From NCBI GenBank assembly GCA_934462715.1, contig CAKSIJ010000003.1, positions 176,346 to 240,345 on the forward strand: DNA of 64,000 nucleotides, written 5' to 3'. The first letter of the stretch is position 1; every line of letters begins with the position of its first letter. Below are positions 16,826-24,691 of this stretch, piece after piece. The position numbers were made by a program, and so were the translations under genes. The notes below the pieces were generated by a model that had not been told where the DNA came from, made no database searches, and saw nothing but the letters and a program-made list of their open reading frames with translations. This stretch comes from an uncultured Clostridia bacterium. Its GTDB lineage: Bacteria; Bacillota; Clostridia; UBA1381.

Positions 16826-19264
16826 TTGATTGCAAGGGTAATTGTAAATTCGCCGTCAAGGCAGACAGATAAACAGTTTGATTATCTTATCCCGGAAAAA
16901 TACGAGGGAATTGTAAAAACGGGTATAAGAGTTCTCGTTCCTTTCGGCAGGGGAAATAAGCAGGTTGAGGGCTACGTCACAGCTACCGCACCGCAATCGG
17001 GGGCGAAAAACCTGAAAGAAATTGCGTCCTGTGAGGAAATCCCGGTATTTGACGAGAAAATGCTTGAAGTGATTGAATGGATGAGAGAAAAATATCTTTG
17101 TACCTACATAGATATTATAAAAACTCTTGTTCCTGCCGGGACGATGGTTAAAAATGAAGAATGGGCAGTTTTGTGTGATATGCCGGGCGAGCTTTCCGAA
17201 AAGGAGAAAAAGATAGTAAAAGCCGTTGAAGAAAACAAGGGTGCCTGCGAGATAAACTGTCTTATGCAGTATTTTGAAGATGAGAATATATATCCGGCAG
17301 TAAAAAAGCTGTATCAAAAGGGAATATTGAAACGTGAATACAGAGATGTCAGAAGCGTTACCGATAAAACTGTGAGAATAGTACGTTCTCTTGTTGCTCC
17401 CGAGGATATACCTCAATGCATAGAAACGCTTACAAAAGCAAGAGCCTCCGCACAGGCAAAGGTTATGGAGGTTTTGTCGAGAGCGGATATAATTTCTGCG
17501 TCCGATCTTGAAATGGTTTCCCAGTGCGGATATAACACGATACTTGCGCTGAAAAAACGGGGCTTGATTGAATTTGAAAACATTGTTGTGGCAAGAAGCC
17601 ACAGAAAAGCCGGGGAAATCCCGAGAACAACGCCACCGGTTCTGACTATGGAGCAGGAAAATGCGTGCGAAAAAATAAGGGAAAGGCTGCAAAGCGGAAA
17701 GCTTTGTGAAATACTTCTGCACGGAGTGACGGGAAGCGGAAAAACCGAGGTTTTCATGAATGTGATTAAGGCAGTTGTGGATTCCGGCAGACAGGCAGTT
17801 ATGCTTGTTCCGGAAATTGCGCTGACTCCGCAGATGATGGAAAGATTTATTGCAAGGTTCGGCGAAAGAGTGGCTGTTTATCACAGCGGACTTTCTATGG
17901 GCGAGAGATATGATGAGTGGAAAAAAATGCGTGACGGAACAGCCGATATTGTTATAGGCGCACGCTCTGCCGTTTTTGCGCCGTTTAAAAATATCGGAAT
18001 AATAATAGTGGATGAGGAGCATGAAAGCTCGTATAAGTCCGAGGTTGCGCCGAGGTATGACGCAAAAGAGGTTGCGCACTTCCGTGCGGCGCAAAACGGC
18101 TGTGCGGTCGTATATGCGTCGGCAACTCCCGACATAAGGACTTATTATAAGGCGCAGAACAAAAAGATAGATTTGCTTGAACTGAAAACAAGGGCAAACA
18201 AACGTCCGATACCCGAGGTGAGCATTGTAGATATGCGTGCAGAGCTTGCCGGTGGAAATAAAACGATTTTCTCTAAACGACTGATATATGAGCTGTCAAA
18301 AAATATTGAAAATCACGAACAGTCGATACTGTTTTTAAACAGACGAGGCTTTTCGACCTTTGTATCATGCAGAAGCTGCGGCTTTGTCGCCTCCTGCCCG
18401 AACTGCAATATATCGCTGACATATCATAAATTCAATGATATATTAAAGTGCCATTACTGTGGATATACTATAAGGAATTACAAGGAATGCCCAAAGTGCG
18501 GCAGTAAGTATATCAGATATTTCGGCGGAGGAACGCAAAAGGTTGAGGAGGAGGTTAAAAAAATCTTCCCGAACGCTTCGACAATACGAATGGACGTTGA
18601 CACAACCTCACGTCAGAATGCTCATGAAAAACTACTCGGAGAATTTGAGAAAAACAAAATCGACATTCTGATAGGTACGCAGATGGTCGCAAAAGGACTT
18701 GATTTTCCGAATGTGACGCTTGTAGGGGTTGTTTCGGCAGATACAATGCTTAATATTGACGATTACCGCTCTTCGGAAAGAAGCTTTGACCTTTTGGAGC
18801 AGGTGTCGGGACGTGCCGGCAGAGCCGAAAAAAAGGGAAGAGCGGTGATACAGACATATTCGCCCGAGCATAATGCAATAATATATGCAAAGGAGCATGA
18901 TTATCTTAGCTTTTACGAGAACGAAATTGCTTTGAGAAAGGCTATGTGGTACCCGCCGTTTTGCGAAATGGTGTCGGTGCTTTTTACCGGAGTAAACGAA
19001 AGTCTTGTTTCTCAGTGCGCAAAGAATTTTGCAAAGGCTGTAATGCCGATTAAAAACAGTACGCAGAGAATACAGATTTTGGGCCCTGTGCCTGCCGCCA
19101 TAACAAAAATAAAGAACAAATACAGATGGCGGATAATAATAAAGTGCGCAAATGCCGACAGGCTTACAAAAACGCTGTATGAAGCATATGAGGCTTGCGG
19201 AAAAAACAAAAATTTTGAAAAGATTTCTATTGTAATAGATAAAAATCCGAATAATATAATGTAG
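16826..19264 (+). CDS. priA: Primosomal helicase PriA (replication restart)
   Basis: An 812-aa SF2 helicase. The TTG start is supported by GGGAGGA nine bases upstream and the family opening IARVIVNSPSRQTDKQFDY. An N-terminal DNA 3'-end-binding domain is followed by Walker A HGVTGSGKTEVF near residue 300, DEEH near 395, and a zinc-binding insert with eight cysteines (CRSCGFVASCPNC ... CHYCGYT ... CPKCGS) around 515-560. The C-terminal helicase lobe has GTQMVAKGLDFPNV and the arginine-rich QVSGRAGRAEK. It reloads the replisome at stalled forks. Part of the gmk-rpoZ-priA-def-fmt run. Confidence 0.97.
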   Translation: MIARVIVNSPSRQTDKQFDYLIPEKYEGIVKTGIRVLVPFGRGNKQVEGYVTATAPQSGAKNLKEIASCEEIPVFDEKMLEVIEWMREKYLCTYIDIIKTLVPAGTMVKNEEWAVLCDMPGELSEKEKKIVKAVEENKGACEINCLMQYFEDENIYPAVKKLYQKGILKREYRDVRSVTDKTVRIVRSLVAPEDIPQCIETLTKARASAQAKVMEVLSRADIISASDLEMVSQCGYNTILALKKRGLIEFENIVVARSHRKAGEIPRTTPPVLTMEQENACEKIRERLQSGKLCEILLHGVTGSGKTEVFMNVIKAVVDSGRQAVMLVPEIALTPQMMERFIARFGERVAVYHSGLSMGERYDEWKKMRDGTADIVIGARSAVFAPFKNIGIIIVDEEHESSYKSEVAPRYDAKEVAHFRAAQNGCAVVYASATPDIRTYYKAQNKKIDLLELKTRANKRPIPEVSIVDMRAELAGGNKTIFSKRLIYELSKNIENHEQSILFLNRRGFSTFVSCRSCGFVASCPNCNISLTYHKFNDILKCHYCGYTIRNYKECPKCGSKYIRYFGGGTQKVEEEVKKIFPNASTIRMDVDTTSRQNAHEKLLGEFEKNKIDILIGTQMVAKGLDFPNVTLVGVVSADTMLNIDDYRSSERSFDLLEQVSGRAGRAEKKGRAVIQTYSPEHNAIIYAKEHDYLSFYENEIALRKAMWYPPFCEMVSVLFTGVNESLVSQCAKNFAKAVMPIKNSTQRIQILGPVPAAITKIKNKYRWRIIIKCANADRLTKTLYEAYEACGKNKNFEKISIVIDKNPNNIM

Positions 19265-19319
19265 TTATAAAAACGGTTTACGGGTAATTGGTTTGCGAAA
19301 GGAGATAGTGGTAACAGCT

Positions 19320-19769
19320 ATGGCAATAAGAGAAGTCAGAACAAAAGATGATGAGATACTCACAAAGGTATGTAAGCAGGTTAAGGTGTTTGACAACAGA
19401 CTTTGGATTTTGCTTGACGATATGTACGATACAATGATGGAGCATGACGGAGTCGGGCTTGCCGCACCGCAGGTCGGAATATTGAAAAGAGCGGTGGTAA
19501 TTGATGTGGGTGACGGAAAAATCGAGCTTATAAATCCGGAGATAATCAGCACATCGGGAAGCAAAATCGATACCGAGGGCTGTCTGAGCGTGCCGGGAGT
19601 TTACGGAAAGGTTGAAAGACCTACCGAGGTGACGGTAAAGGCACAGGACAGAAACGGCGAATATTTCGAGATAAGCGGCACGGATCTGCTTGCAAGAGCA
19701 ATGTGTCATGAGGTTGAGCATCTTGACGGAAAGCTGTTTTTGGATAAAGTTATAGAATTTTGCGAATAA
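19320..19769 (+). CDS. def: Peptide deformylase
   Basis: A 149-aa metallo-enzyme removing formyl groups from new N-terminal methionines. All three family motifs are intact: GVGLAAPQVG (near 42), EGCLSVPG (near 86), and HEVEHLDG (near 129), giving the Cys and two His metal ligands. Start is uncertain: ATG 19320 (MAIREVRTKD) fits the family but sits 15 nt from AAAGGAG; GTG 19308 is in frame but only 3 nt away. Followed by fmt, its functional partner in formyl-methionine metabolism. Confidence 0.95.
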   Translation: MAIREVRTKDDEILTKVCKQVKVFDNRLWILLDDMYDTMMEHDGVGLAAPQVGILKRAVVIDVGDGKIELINPEIISTSGSKIDTEGCLSVPGVYGKVERPTEVTVKAQDRNGEYFEISGTDLLARAMCHEVEHLDGKLFLDKVIEFCE

Positions 19770-19824
19770 CAGCGGTCAGAATCCGTGAAAGTACGGATTT
19801 GGCTGTTGAATGGAGAGTTTATAT

Positions 19825-20751
19825 ATGAGAATAATGTTCATGGGTACGCCGGATATTGCGGCGGAAAGCTTAAAGGCTCTTATTAATAATAATATGAAAC
19901 CGGTTTGCGCCGTTACTCAGCCCGATAAGCCGAGGGGCAGGGGTTATAAGCTTATGCCGCCGGAGGTCAAGGTTGCGGCGGAGGAAAACGGAATACCGGT
20001 ATATCAGCCGGAAACACTCAAAAACGGCGAATTACAGCCGATTCTCGAAGAATACAAGCCGGATATAATAGCCGTTGTCGCATACGGAAAGCTTTTGCCG
20101 GAATATGTTTTGAATTTTCCGAAATACGGCTGCGTGAATATGCACGCTTCACTTTTGCCGAAATACAGAGGAGCGGCGCCTGTTCAGTGGGCGGTAATTA
20201 ACGGAGATGAGTATTCGGGTGTTACTACCATGATGATGGAAAAAGGTCTTGACACGGGAGCTATGCTTTTGAGCGAGAGGGTAAAAATAGGAGAATACGA
20301 AACCTCGGAGCAGCTTTTTGAGAGAATATCGGCACTGGGTGCCGAAGTGCTGTGCAGGACGATTCAAAACATCGAAACCATAAAACCCATTCCGCAGCGT
20401 GATGAGGATCATACGTATGCGCCCATGCTTACAAAGGAAATGGGAAAAATTGATTGGAACAAGGATATGAATACCATTTCAAAGCTTATCTGCGGAATGA
20501 ATTCGTGGCCGCTTGCATATGCGGAATATAACGGAGAAAATGTGAAGATAATAGAGGCATACAAGTGCGGCGAAGCCGTAAAGGGCAAGCCGGGCGAAGT
20601 GATTGAACACGTTAAGGGAAAAGGACTTCTCGTAAAATGCGCGGACGGAGGACTGTGGCTTAAACGTATACAGTTCCCGGGCGGAAAGAAAATGGATATA
20701 GACGATTATCTTTTGGGACATGAAATTAAAAAGGGTACATTTTTTGCCTGA
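19825..20751 (+). CDS. fmt: Methionyl-tRNA formyltransferase
   Basis: A 308-aa enzyme adding formyl from 10-formyl-THF to initiator Met-tRNA. The N-terminal Rossmann domain opens MRIMFMGTPDIAA. The catalytic region has NMHASLLPKYRGAAPVQW (Asn/His and the SLLP loop, about 107-124) and GLDTGAML near 144. The C-terminal OB-fold domain ends LGHEIKKGTFF. TGGAGA is 7 nt before ATG 19825; an ATG inside that site (19810) is rejected. A small hairpin (AATCCG/CGGATT, 19780-19800) directly precedes the ribosome site. Confidence 0.96.
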   Translation: MRIMFMGTPDIAAESLKALINNNMKPVCAVTQPDKPRGRGYKLMPPEVKVAAEENGIPVYQPETLKNGELQPILEEYKPDIIAVVAYGKLLPEYVLNFPKYGCVNMHASLLPKYRGAAPVQWAVINGDEYSGVTTMMMEKGLDTGAMLLSERVKIGEYETSEQLFERISALGAEVLCRTIQNIETIKPIPQRDEDHTYAPMLTKEMGKIDWNKDMNTISKLICGMNSWPLAYAEYNGENVKIIEAYKCGEAVKGKPGEVIEHVKGKGLLVKCADGGLWLKRIQFPGGKKMDIDDYLLGHEIKKGTFFA

Positions 20752-20785
20752 ATACAATGCTCAATAAAGGAAGGAATGATAAATT

Positions 20786-21472
20786 ATGTATTGGTGGGAT
20801 CCTACCTATTACCTTGTGATAATAGCAATGCTTCTTTCGGTTTTTGCTTCAATCGGAGTGAAAAGCACGTTTGCAAAGTATGAAAAAATGAAAACGGCAA
20901 GGGGAATTACCGGAGCCGAAGCTGCAAGAAAGGTTCTTGATATGAACGGCTTGCAGAATGTGAGAGTAGAAAGAGTATCGGGAGAGCTGACAGATCACTT
21001 TGATCCGAGAAGCAACGTTATCAGACTTTCCGATTCGACATATTCAAATACATCTGTTGCCGCTGTCGGCGTTGCCGCACATGAAGCCGGACACGCAGTG
21101 CAGTACGCGGTCGGTTATACGCCGATAAAGATAAGAAACGCTATTGTGCCGGTTGTGAATATAGGCAGCAGCCTTGCAATGCCGCTTTTTATTTTAGGCT
21201 TGGTTTTGAACTTTCTTAACCTTGCATATCTTGGAGTATTTCTGTTTTCTTTCGCACTTGTATTTCAGCTGATTACACTTCCGGTTGAATTGAACGCAAG
21301 CGCAAGAGCTATAAAGATTCTTGACAGCTCCATGATTTTGTATGAGAATGAGGTAAAGCCTGCCAAAAAGGTTTTGAAAGCGGCGGCAATGACCTATGTT
21401 GCGGCAGTGGCGGCTACGGCCTTGCAGCTTTTGAGATTGCTTTTGATTTTGAATAACAGACGAGATGATTAA
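20786..21472 (+). CDS. yugP: Membrane zinc metallopeptidase, YugP family
   Basis: A 228-aa integral membrane protein. It starts with a hydrophobic segment (YYLVIIAMLLSVFA) and carries the zinc motif HEAGH (near 107) in AVGVAAHEAGHAVQYA, then two further strongly hydrophobic stretches (about 130-175) and a final one near the C-terminus. The FDPRSNVIRLSDSTY block is typical of the family. Its substrate is unknown. It is the last gene of the housekeeping run, 34 bp after fmt, and is followed by a terminator. Confidence 0.9.
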   Translation: MYWWDPTYYLVIIAMLLSVFASIGVKSTFAKYEKMKTARGITGAEAARKVLDMNGLQNVRVERVSGELTDHFDPRSNVIRLSDSTYSNTSVAAVGVAAHEAGHAVQYAVGYTPIKIRNAIVPVVNIGSSLAMPLFILGLVLNFLNLAYLGVFLFSFALVFQLITLPVELNASARAIKILDSSMILYENEVKPAKKVLKAAAMTYVAAVAATALQLLRLLLILNNRRDD

Positions 21473-21512
21473 CTAACGGATAATTAATAATATTGTTAAA
21501 AGAACGTATTGA

Positions 21513-21550
21513 AGAAACAGTATGGGAATGTGCTATGCTGTTTCTTTTTT
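21513..21550 (+). terminator. Terminator of the remA-yugP run
   Basis: AGAAACAG (21513-21520) pairs with CTGTTTCT (21538-21545), followed by TTTTT. Confidence 0.75.
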
Positions 21551-21633
21551 GCGCGAAACACACAGGATTATTATAAAATTACTGAATCTTTGTATTAAAT
21601 TTTGCTGATATTAATATTTATTTTTGTAAAGTA

Positions 21634-21662
21634 TAGACAAGTTCAAAAAATTGTGTTATAAT
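21634..21662 (+). promoter_or_regulatory. Strong promoter for a structured RNA
   Basis: TAGACA (21634-21639), 17 bp, TATAAT (21657-21662). The predicted start (about 21668-21670) coincides with the first base of a 13-bp closing stem. Confidence 0.75.
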
Positions 21663-21667
21663 AAATA

Positions 21668-21863
21668 TGCTACACTCTTAAATAGAATAAAGTTTTAATG
21701 TTTTGATTTGCGTTTTACATTATGAAAATGCGCTTATTGGTAAAAGTGTATTCTCTGACAAACTTCGTAATGTAAAAAGCAAGTTAATAAGAGTGTAGCA
21801 ACCTTATCGTCAGAGTTATGCGTTTTTCATGCGTGGCTCTGAATAAGGGCTACGCATTTTTTT
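21668..21863 (+). ncRNA. Rod-like structured RNA with 27-nt bulge; 6S-like RNA or attenuator leader
   Basis: Stem P1 is a perfect 13 bp (21668-21680 with 21788-21800). A 27-nt bulge on the 5' side (21681-21707) faces 5 nt on the 3' side. P2 is 15 bp with one mismatch (21708-21722 with 21768-21782), and P3 is 9 bp with two wobbles (21727-21735 with 21744-21752). Downstream, CCTTAT..TCAGAG pairs with CTCTGA-ATAAGG (21802-21815 with 21837-21848). This conflicts with a terminator stem ATGCGTGGC/GCTACGCAT (21829-21857) plus seven T. CTCTGAC in the apical loop (21753-21759) can also pair with GTCAGAG (21809-21815). A gene's AGGAGG begins nine bases after the T-run. No named family was recognised; 6S RNA is suggested by shape only. 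Confidence 0.6.
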
Positions 21864-21884
21864 ATTTATTTAGGAGGATTTATT

Positions 21885-22412
21885 ATGAACAACACAAAAG
21901 AAAACAAAAATTGTAAGAAACCTTTTTACAAGGATAGGTGGTTTTATGTGGTTATTGCGGCGGTGTTGATTTATTTAATGTTCGGATCAAATGATCAAAG
22001 CAAAGACTGGGATAAAACATCATCAAAAGATTTGGATAATACATCATCAATTGCAGAAACAACAAACACTCCCATAATGGAGAATAATAAGTTGGAATTT
22101 GAATTGGTAGCAGGGGAACAAGGAGATTACGGCAAAATTATTACTTATAACAAGGGTACCGAGTTTGAAGAAAATTTCTATGCATATTATATTCCGGCAG
22201 GTACATATACAGTCACAAATGTTGGGAAGTATATGGATCAAATTAATGTATATAGCGATCAAATAAAAAAGTCGGAAGATGGCTGGGAAGAACCTGCTGA
22301 GGTTTATGTTGTTAAAATGATTGATGTTAATAAGTCTGAAATGATTACAGTAGAAAATGGACAACATATCGAAATAGCAGAACCCACACATTTAAAATTT
22401 GAACAACAGTGA
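21885..22412 (+). CDS. Small membrane-anchored protein of unknown function
   Basis: A 175-aa protein, not recognised. The N-terminus is basic (NNTKENKNCKKPFYKDRW), followed by one membrane segment FYVVIAAVLIYLMF (about 22-35), then a Ser/Thr/Asp-rich linker to residue 65 and a beta-rich outer domain with AYYIPAGTYTVTNVGKYMDQ near 105-124. The latter resembles extracellular beta-sandwich domains of small secreted proteins. Topology implies an outside-facing domain. It is preceded by AGGAGG eight bases before ATG and by the structured RNA ending in a terminator, so it may be expressed only on read-through. Base composition looks more A/T-rich than the neighbours, hinting at separate origin. Confidence 0.7.
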   Translation: MNNTKENKNCKKPFYKDRWFYVVIAAVLIYLMFGSNDQSKDWDKTSSKDLDNTSSIAETTNTPIMENNKLEFELVAGEQGDYGKIITYNKGTEFEENFYAYYIPAGTYTVTNVGKYMDQINVYSDQIKKSEDGWEEPAEVYVVKMIDVNKSEMITVENGQHIEIAEPTHLKFEQQ

Positions 22413-22469
22413 TTTTGCAATATTCAATTTAAATACCGATCATGTGAACGGCAGAAATGAGATTATACA

Positions 22470-22549
22470 AAAAAAAGAGGCAGAAAGGCCTCTTCAGACC
22501 GCTGACTTTGCCTTTGTCAGCAATCTGAGGCACAGCATTTTGCTGTGCC
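22470..22549 (-). terminator. Three tandem hairpins with terminator after the NdpA-like gene
   Basis: Read on the minus strand: GGCACAGCA/TGCTGTGCC (22549-22529, 9 bp, 3-nt loop); then CAGA..TCTG enclosing GCTGAC/GTCAGC (22527-22495); then AAGAGGC/GCCTCTT (22494-22475) running into eight T. Only the last is needed for termination, so the first two make an unusually structured 3' end. Confidence 0.75.
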
Positions 22550-22560
22550 CGATAAACTAA

Positions 22561-23565
22561 TTATTTGTTTATAATTTGATTTACGTTGTCGATTCGTATT
22601 GAAATAGTGCCGTCATCATTATTGATGATAAATATATTTTCATCATCCTTGTAGTATTCAGCTGGGAATGAGATCTCAATTCCGGTATCGGTCATTATTT
22701 TTATGTTTTTGTTGATATTTTTTGTGACATATGCATTAACGGGAATATTTTCGGGAATTTCAGCCTCTTTTACCTTTTGAATAAATTCCTCTCTTGCGGA
22801 CGGCGAAGTGGTGAATACAGCTTCCGCAACCTCGTCAACGGCAATATTCTCGGTTTCAATGGCGGTATCTTTTACATATTGTTTTATTTTTGCCTGAGTA
22901 TCGATTTCGTTCCCGGCATATTCCTCGGTAATTTTTTTTGCAAACTTGGTTATCGCATTGAACGATTCCTTTGCGGAAAAGTCGAAGTCACATTCAAAAA
23001 GACCGTCTGCGAACAAATCCGTTTTTTCACCCTCAATCGTTATCTTTTTCGGCTTGTATTTGATTGAAAAATCCTCAGTGTTTATGAAAGCATAATCGTT
23101 AAATCGCTGCGACACTCCCGGGAGCAGGGCATAGTAGTTGATTATTTCGTTCTTGACTACTCCGTCCTCTTTTTTTACCCTGTGCGAAAATCCCGGCTTG
23201 TTATCGCATTTTAATAACGCAATGCCGGGCTGCTCGCCCATAACACATTCGCAGATTATCACATCGCATGAATTGATATTGTCCGATTCGCCGATAAGCT
23301 CACAGAGCCTTTGAGCCGCAAACTCCGAAAAAGCGGCAAAGTCGGTTTCTCCGCTTTTATATTCCTTGAGCTTATATAAAAATCCGCTGTTATCCTTAAA
23401 TGTACCCGGTCTTAATCCCGGATCATCACATACCTTGTCTATGTGTTCGCACAGATATGTGAGAATGTTCGTATCTTCTAAATCAAGCTCCTCCTGGGAA
23501 TATACGCTTATCCCCGAATTTAAGTCGAGTATATGTAAAATTGCTTTGTTTAAATTTATTATCAT
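22561..23565 (-). CDS. Nucleoid-associated protein, NdpA/YejK-like
   Basis: A 334-aa cytoplasmic protein that fits the 37-kDa nucleoid-associated family by length and layout: IINLNKAILHILDLNSG at the N-terminus, DVIICECVMGEQPGIALLKC in the core, INYYALLPGVSQRF in the middle and a beta-rich C-terminus. The family binds the nucleoid in Gammaproteobacteria; its job in Firmicutes is unclear. GGAGG precedes the ATG. It lies 33 bp downstream of pheA on the same strand, so probably co-transcribed, though no functional link is known. Confidence 0.75.
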   Translation of the reverse strand: MIINLNKAILHILDLNSGISVYSQEELDLEDTNILTYLCEHIDKVCDDPGLRPGTFKDNSGFLYKLKEYKSGETDFAAFSEFAAQRLCELIGESDNINSCDVIICECVMGEQPGIALLKCDNKPGFSHRVKKEDGVVKNEIINYYALLPGVSQRFNDYAFINTEDFSIKYKPKKITIEGEKTDLFADGLFECDFDFSAKESFNAITKFAKKITEEYAGNEIDTQAKIKQYVKDTAIETENIAVDEVAEAVFTTSPSAREEFIQKVKEAEIPENIPVNAYVTKNINKNIKIMTDTGIEISFPAEYYKDDENIFIINNDDGTISIRIDNVNQIINK

Positions 23566-23598
23566 ATTGTTCCTCCGTTTAACCGTTGTTCTGTCGGT

Positions 23599-24423
23599 TT
23601 ATCCTTTCTTGTATGACCCCAAAAATTTGCATTTATACGCAATGCGTTTGATTTCTTCCCATGCCTTTTTTAAATTCGCGTCAGAAATACAGCCGTCCGT
23701 ATCGATAAAAAATATGTATCTTCCGAGAACGTTTTTTTCGGGGCGCGATTCAATTTTCAGCATATTTACGTTGTTTTCCGAAATCGCCCCGATCGCCTTA
23801 TAGAGTGCGCCCGGCTTATTTTCCACTGCAAATACAAACGAGGACTTGTCCGCTTCTTTTAAGTCGGTGTTTTCGTACTTTCTCAGCTCAACGAATCTTG
23901 TGGAATTATTTTTTCTGTCATTGCAGCCGGGGATCAGAATATCAAGACTGTAAAGACCGGCACATATGGCAGAACCTATTACCGCTATGGATTTATCCTT
24001 TTTGCTTTGCACAAGCTCGGCTGCGGCGGCGGTTGAATTGGTGTATTCTATCACTGCGTCGGGAAAACGCATATTGATCATTTCGGCGCACTGACCTATC
24101 GGCTGCGGATGAGAAATAATCTTTTTTATATCGCTTTCGCAGGTGCCGGGAAGCACCATAAGATTTTCCGTTATTGCCATTGTGTATTCTCCGCATATGA
24201 AAAGCTCTGTTTCAAACGCAAGCGTGTCAAGCGTGGTGTTTACGCTTCCCTCAAGCGAATTTTCAATCGGGACGAGCGCGGATGTGATCTCTCCGCTGTC
24301 TGCCGCCTTGATAAGCGAATGTATTGAAGTAAATTCACGGAGCTGAATGTTATCATCTCCACCGAAATATTTGTGTACCGCCTGATAGGAAAAAGTCCCT
24401 TTAGGCCCGAGATATCCGACCAT
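23599..24423 (-). CDS. pheA: Prephenate dehydratase (phenylalanine biosynthesis)
   Basis: Start at ATG 24423 (MVGYLGPKGTFSYQ) with CGGAGG five bases upstream; the longer frame upstream covers the promoter. The 274-aa monofunctional enzyme converts prephenate to phenylpyruvate. Catalytic motif TRFV is seen in NSTRFVELRKY (near 168). The C-terminal ACT domain has the phenylalanine-binding elements NKPGALYKAIGAISENNVNM and ESRP, so feedback inhibition by phenylalanine is expected. It has its own promoter and shares a divergent region with rqcH. Confidence 0.95.
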   Translation of the reverse strand: MVGYLGPKGTFSYQAVHKYFGGDDNIQLREFTSIHSLIKAADSGEITSALVPIENSLEGSVNTTLDTLAFETELFICGEYTMAITENLMVLPGTCESDIKKIISHPQPIGQCAEMINMRFPDAVIEYTNSTAAAAELVQSKKDKSIAVIGSAICAGLYSLDILIPGCNDRKNNSTRFVELRKYENTDLKEADKSSFVFAVENKPGALYKAIGAISENNVNMLKIESRPEKNVLGRYIFFIDTDGCISDANLKKAWEEIKRIAYKCKFLGSYKKG

Positions 24424-24465
24424 AATTACCTCCGGTAGATTTTGTTTTTTATGATTTACCGGATT

Positions 24466-24494
24466 ATTATAGCACACTTTGATTCTTTTTTCAA
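24466..24494 (-). promoter_or_regulatory. Promoter of pheA
   Basis: On the minus strand TTGAAA (24494-24489), 17 bp, TATAAT (24471-24466). Confidence 0.65.
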
Positions 24495-24557
24495 TGATTT
24501 TTATTAATTTAGCAAGAGTGATTTCGGATATTTTAAGCTTTTGCGGATATGGCAAAT

Positions 24558-24586
24558 CAACAGTTTAAGTTTTTTGTAAACTGTTG
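24558..24586. promoter_or_regulatory. Perfect 10-bp inverted repeat over the rqcH -35 region
   Basis: CAACAGTTTA (24558-24567) and TAAACTGTTG (24577-24586), 9-bp spacer. The right arm overlaps TTGACA at 24584, so a bound dimer would cover the promoter. Confidence 0.5.
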
Positions 24587-24612
24587 ACAAAAATTCTATT
24601 AGGCGGTATAAT
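24584..24612 (+). promoter_or_regulatory. Consensus promoter of rqcH
   Basis: TTGACA (24584-24589), 17 bp, TATAAT (24607-24612); both boxes are consensus. Confidence 0.8.
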
Positions 24613-24661
24613 ATCAATGTGCCGAAGCGGATAAAATATCTAAAGGCATACATTGATATAT

Positions 24662-24685
24662 GCCGCTGTCGGCGGCGGAACGGAG
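24662..24685 (+). other. GCCGC mini-hairpin joined to Shine-Dalgarno of rqcH
   Basis: GCCGCtgtcGGCGGCGG-AACGGAG, six bases before the rqcH ATG. Same cassette as at ymfH and pstA, here without the long palindrome. Confidence 0.6.
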
Positions 24686-24691
24686 ATTATA

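Noticed and set aside
16856..18094. 412-aa minus-strand frame opposite priA
   Set aside because: It lies wholly inside priA on the opposite strand, has low-complexity F/H/Y/R-rich sequence typical of antisense shadows and no ribosome site.
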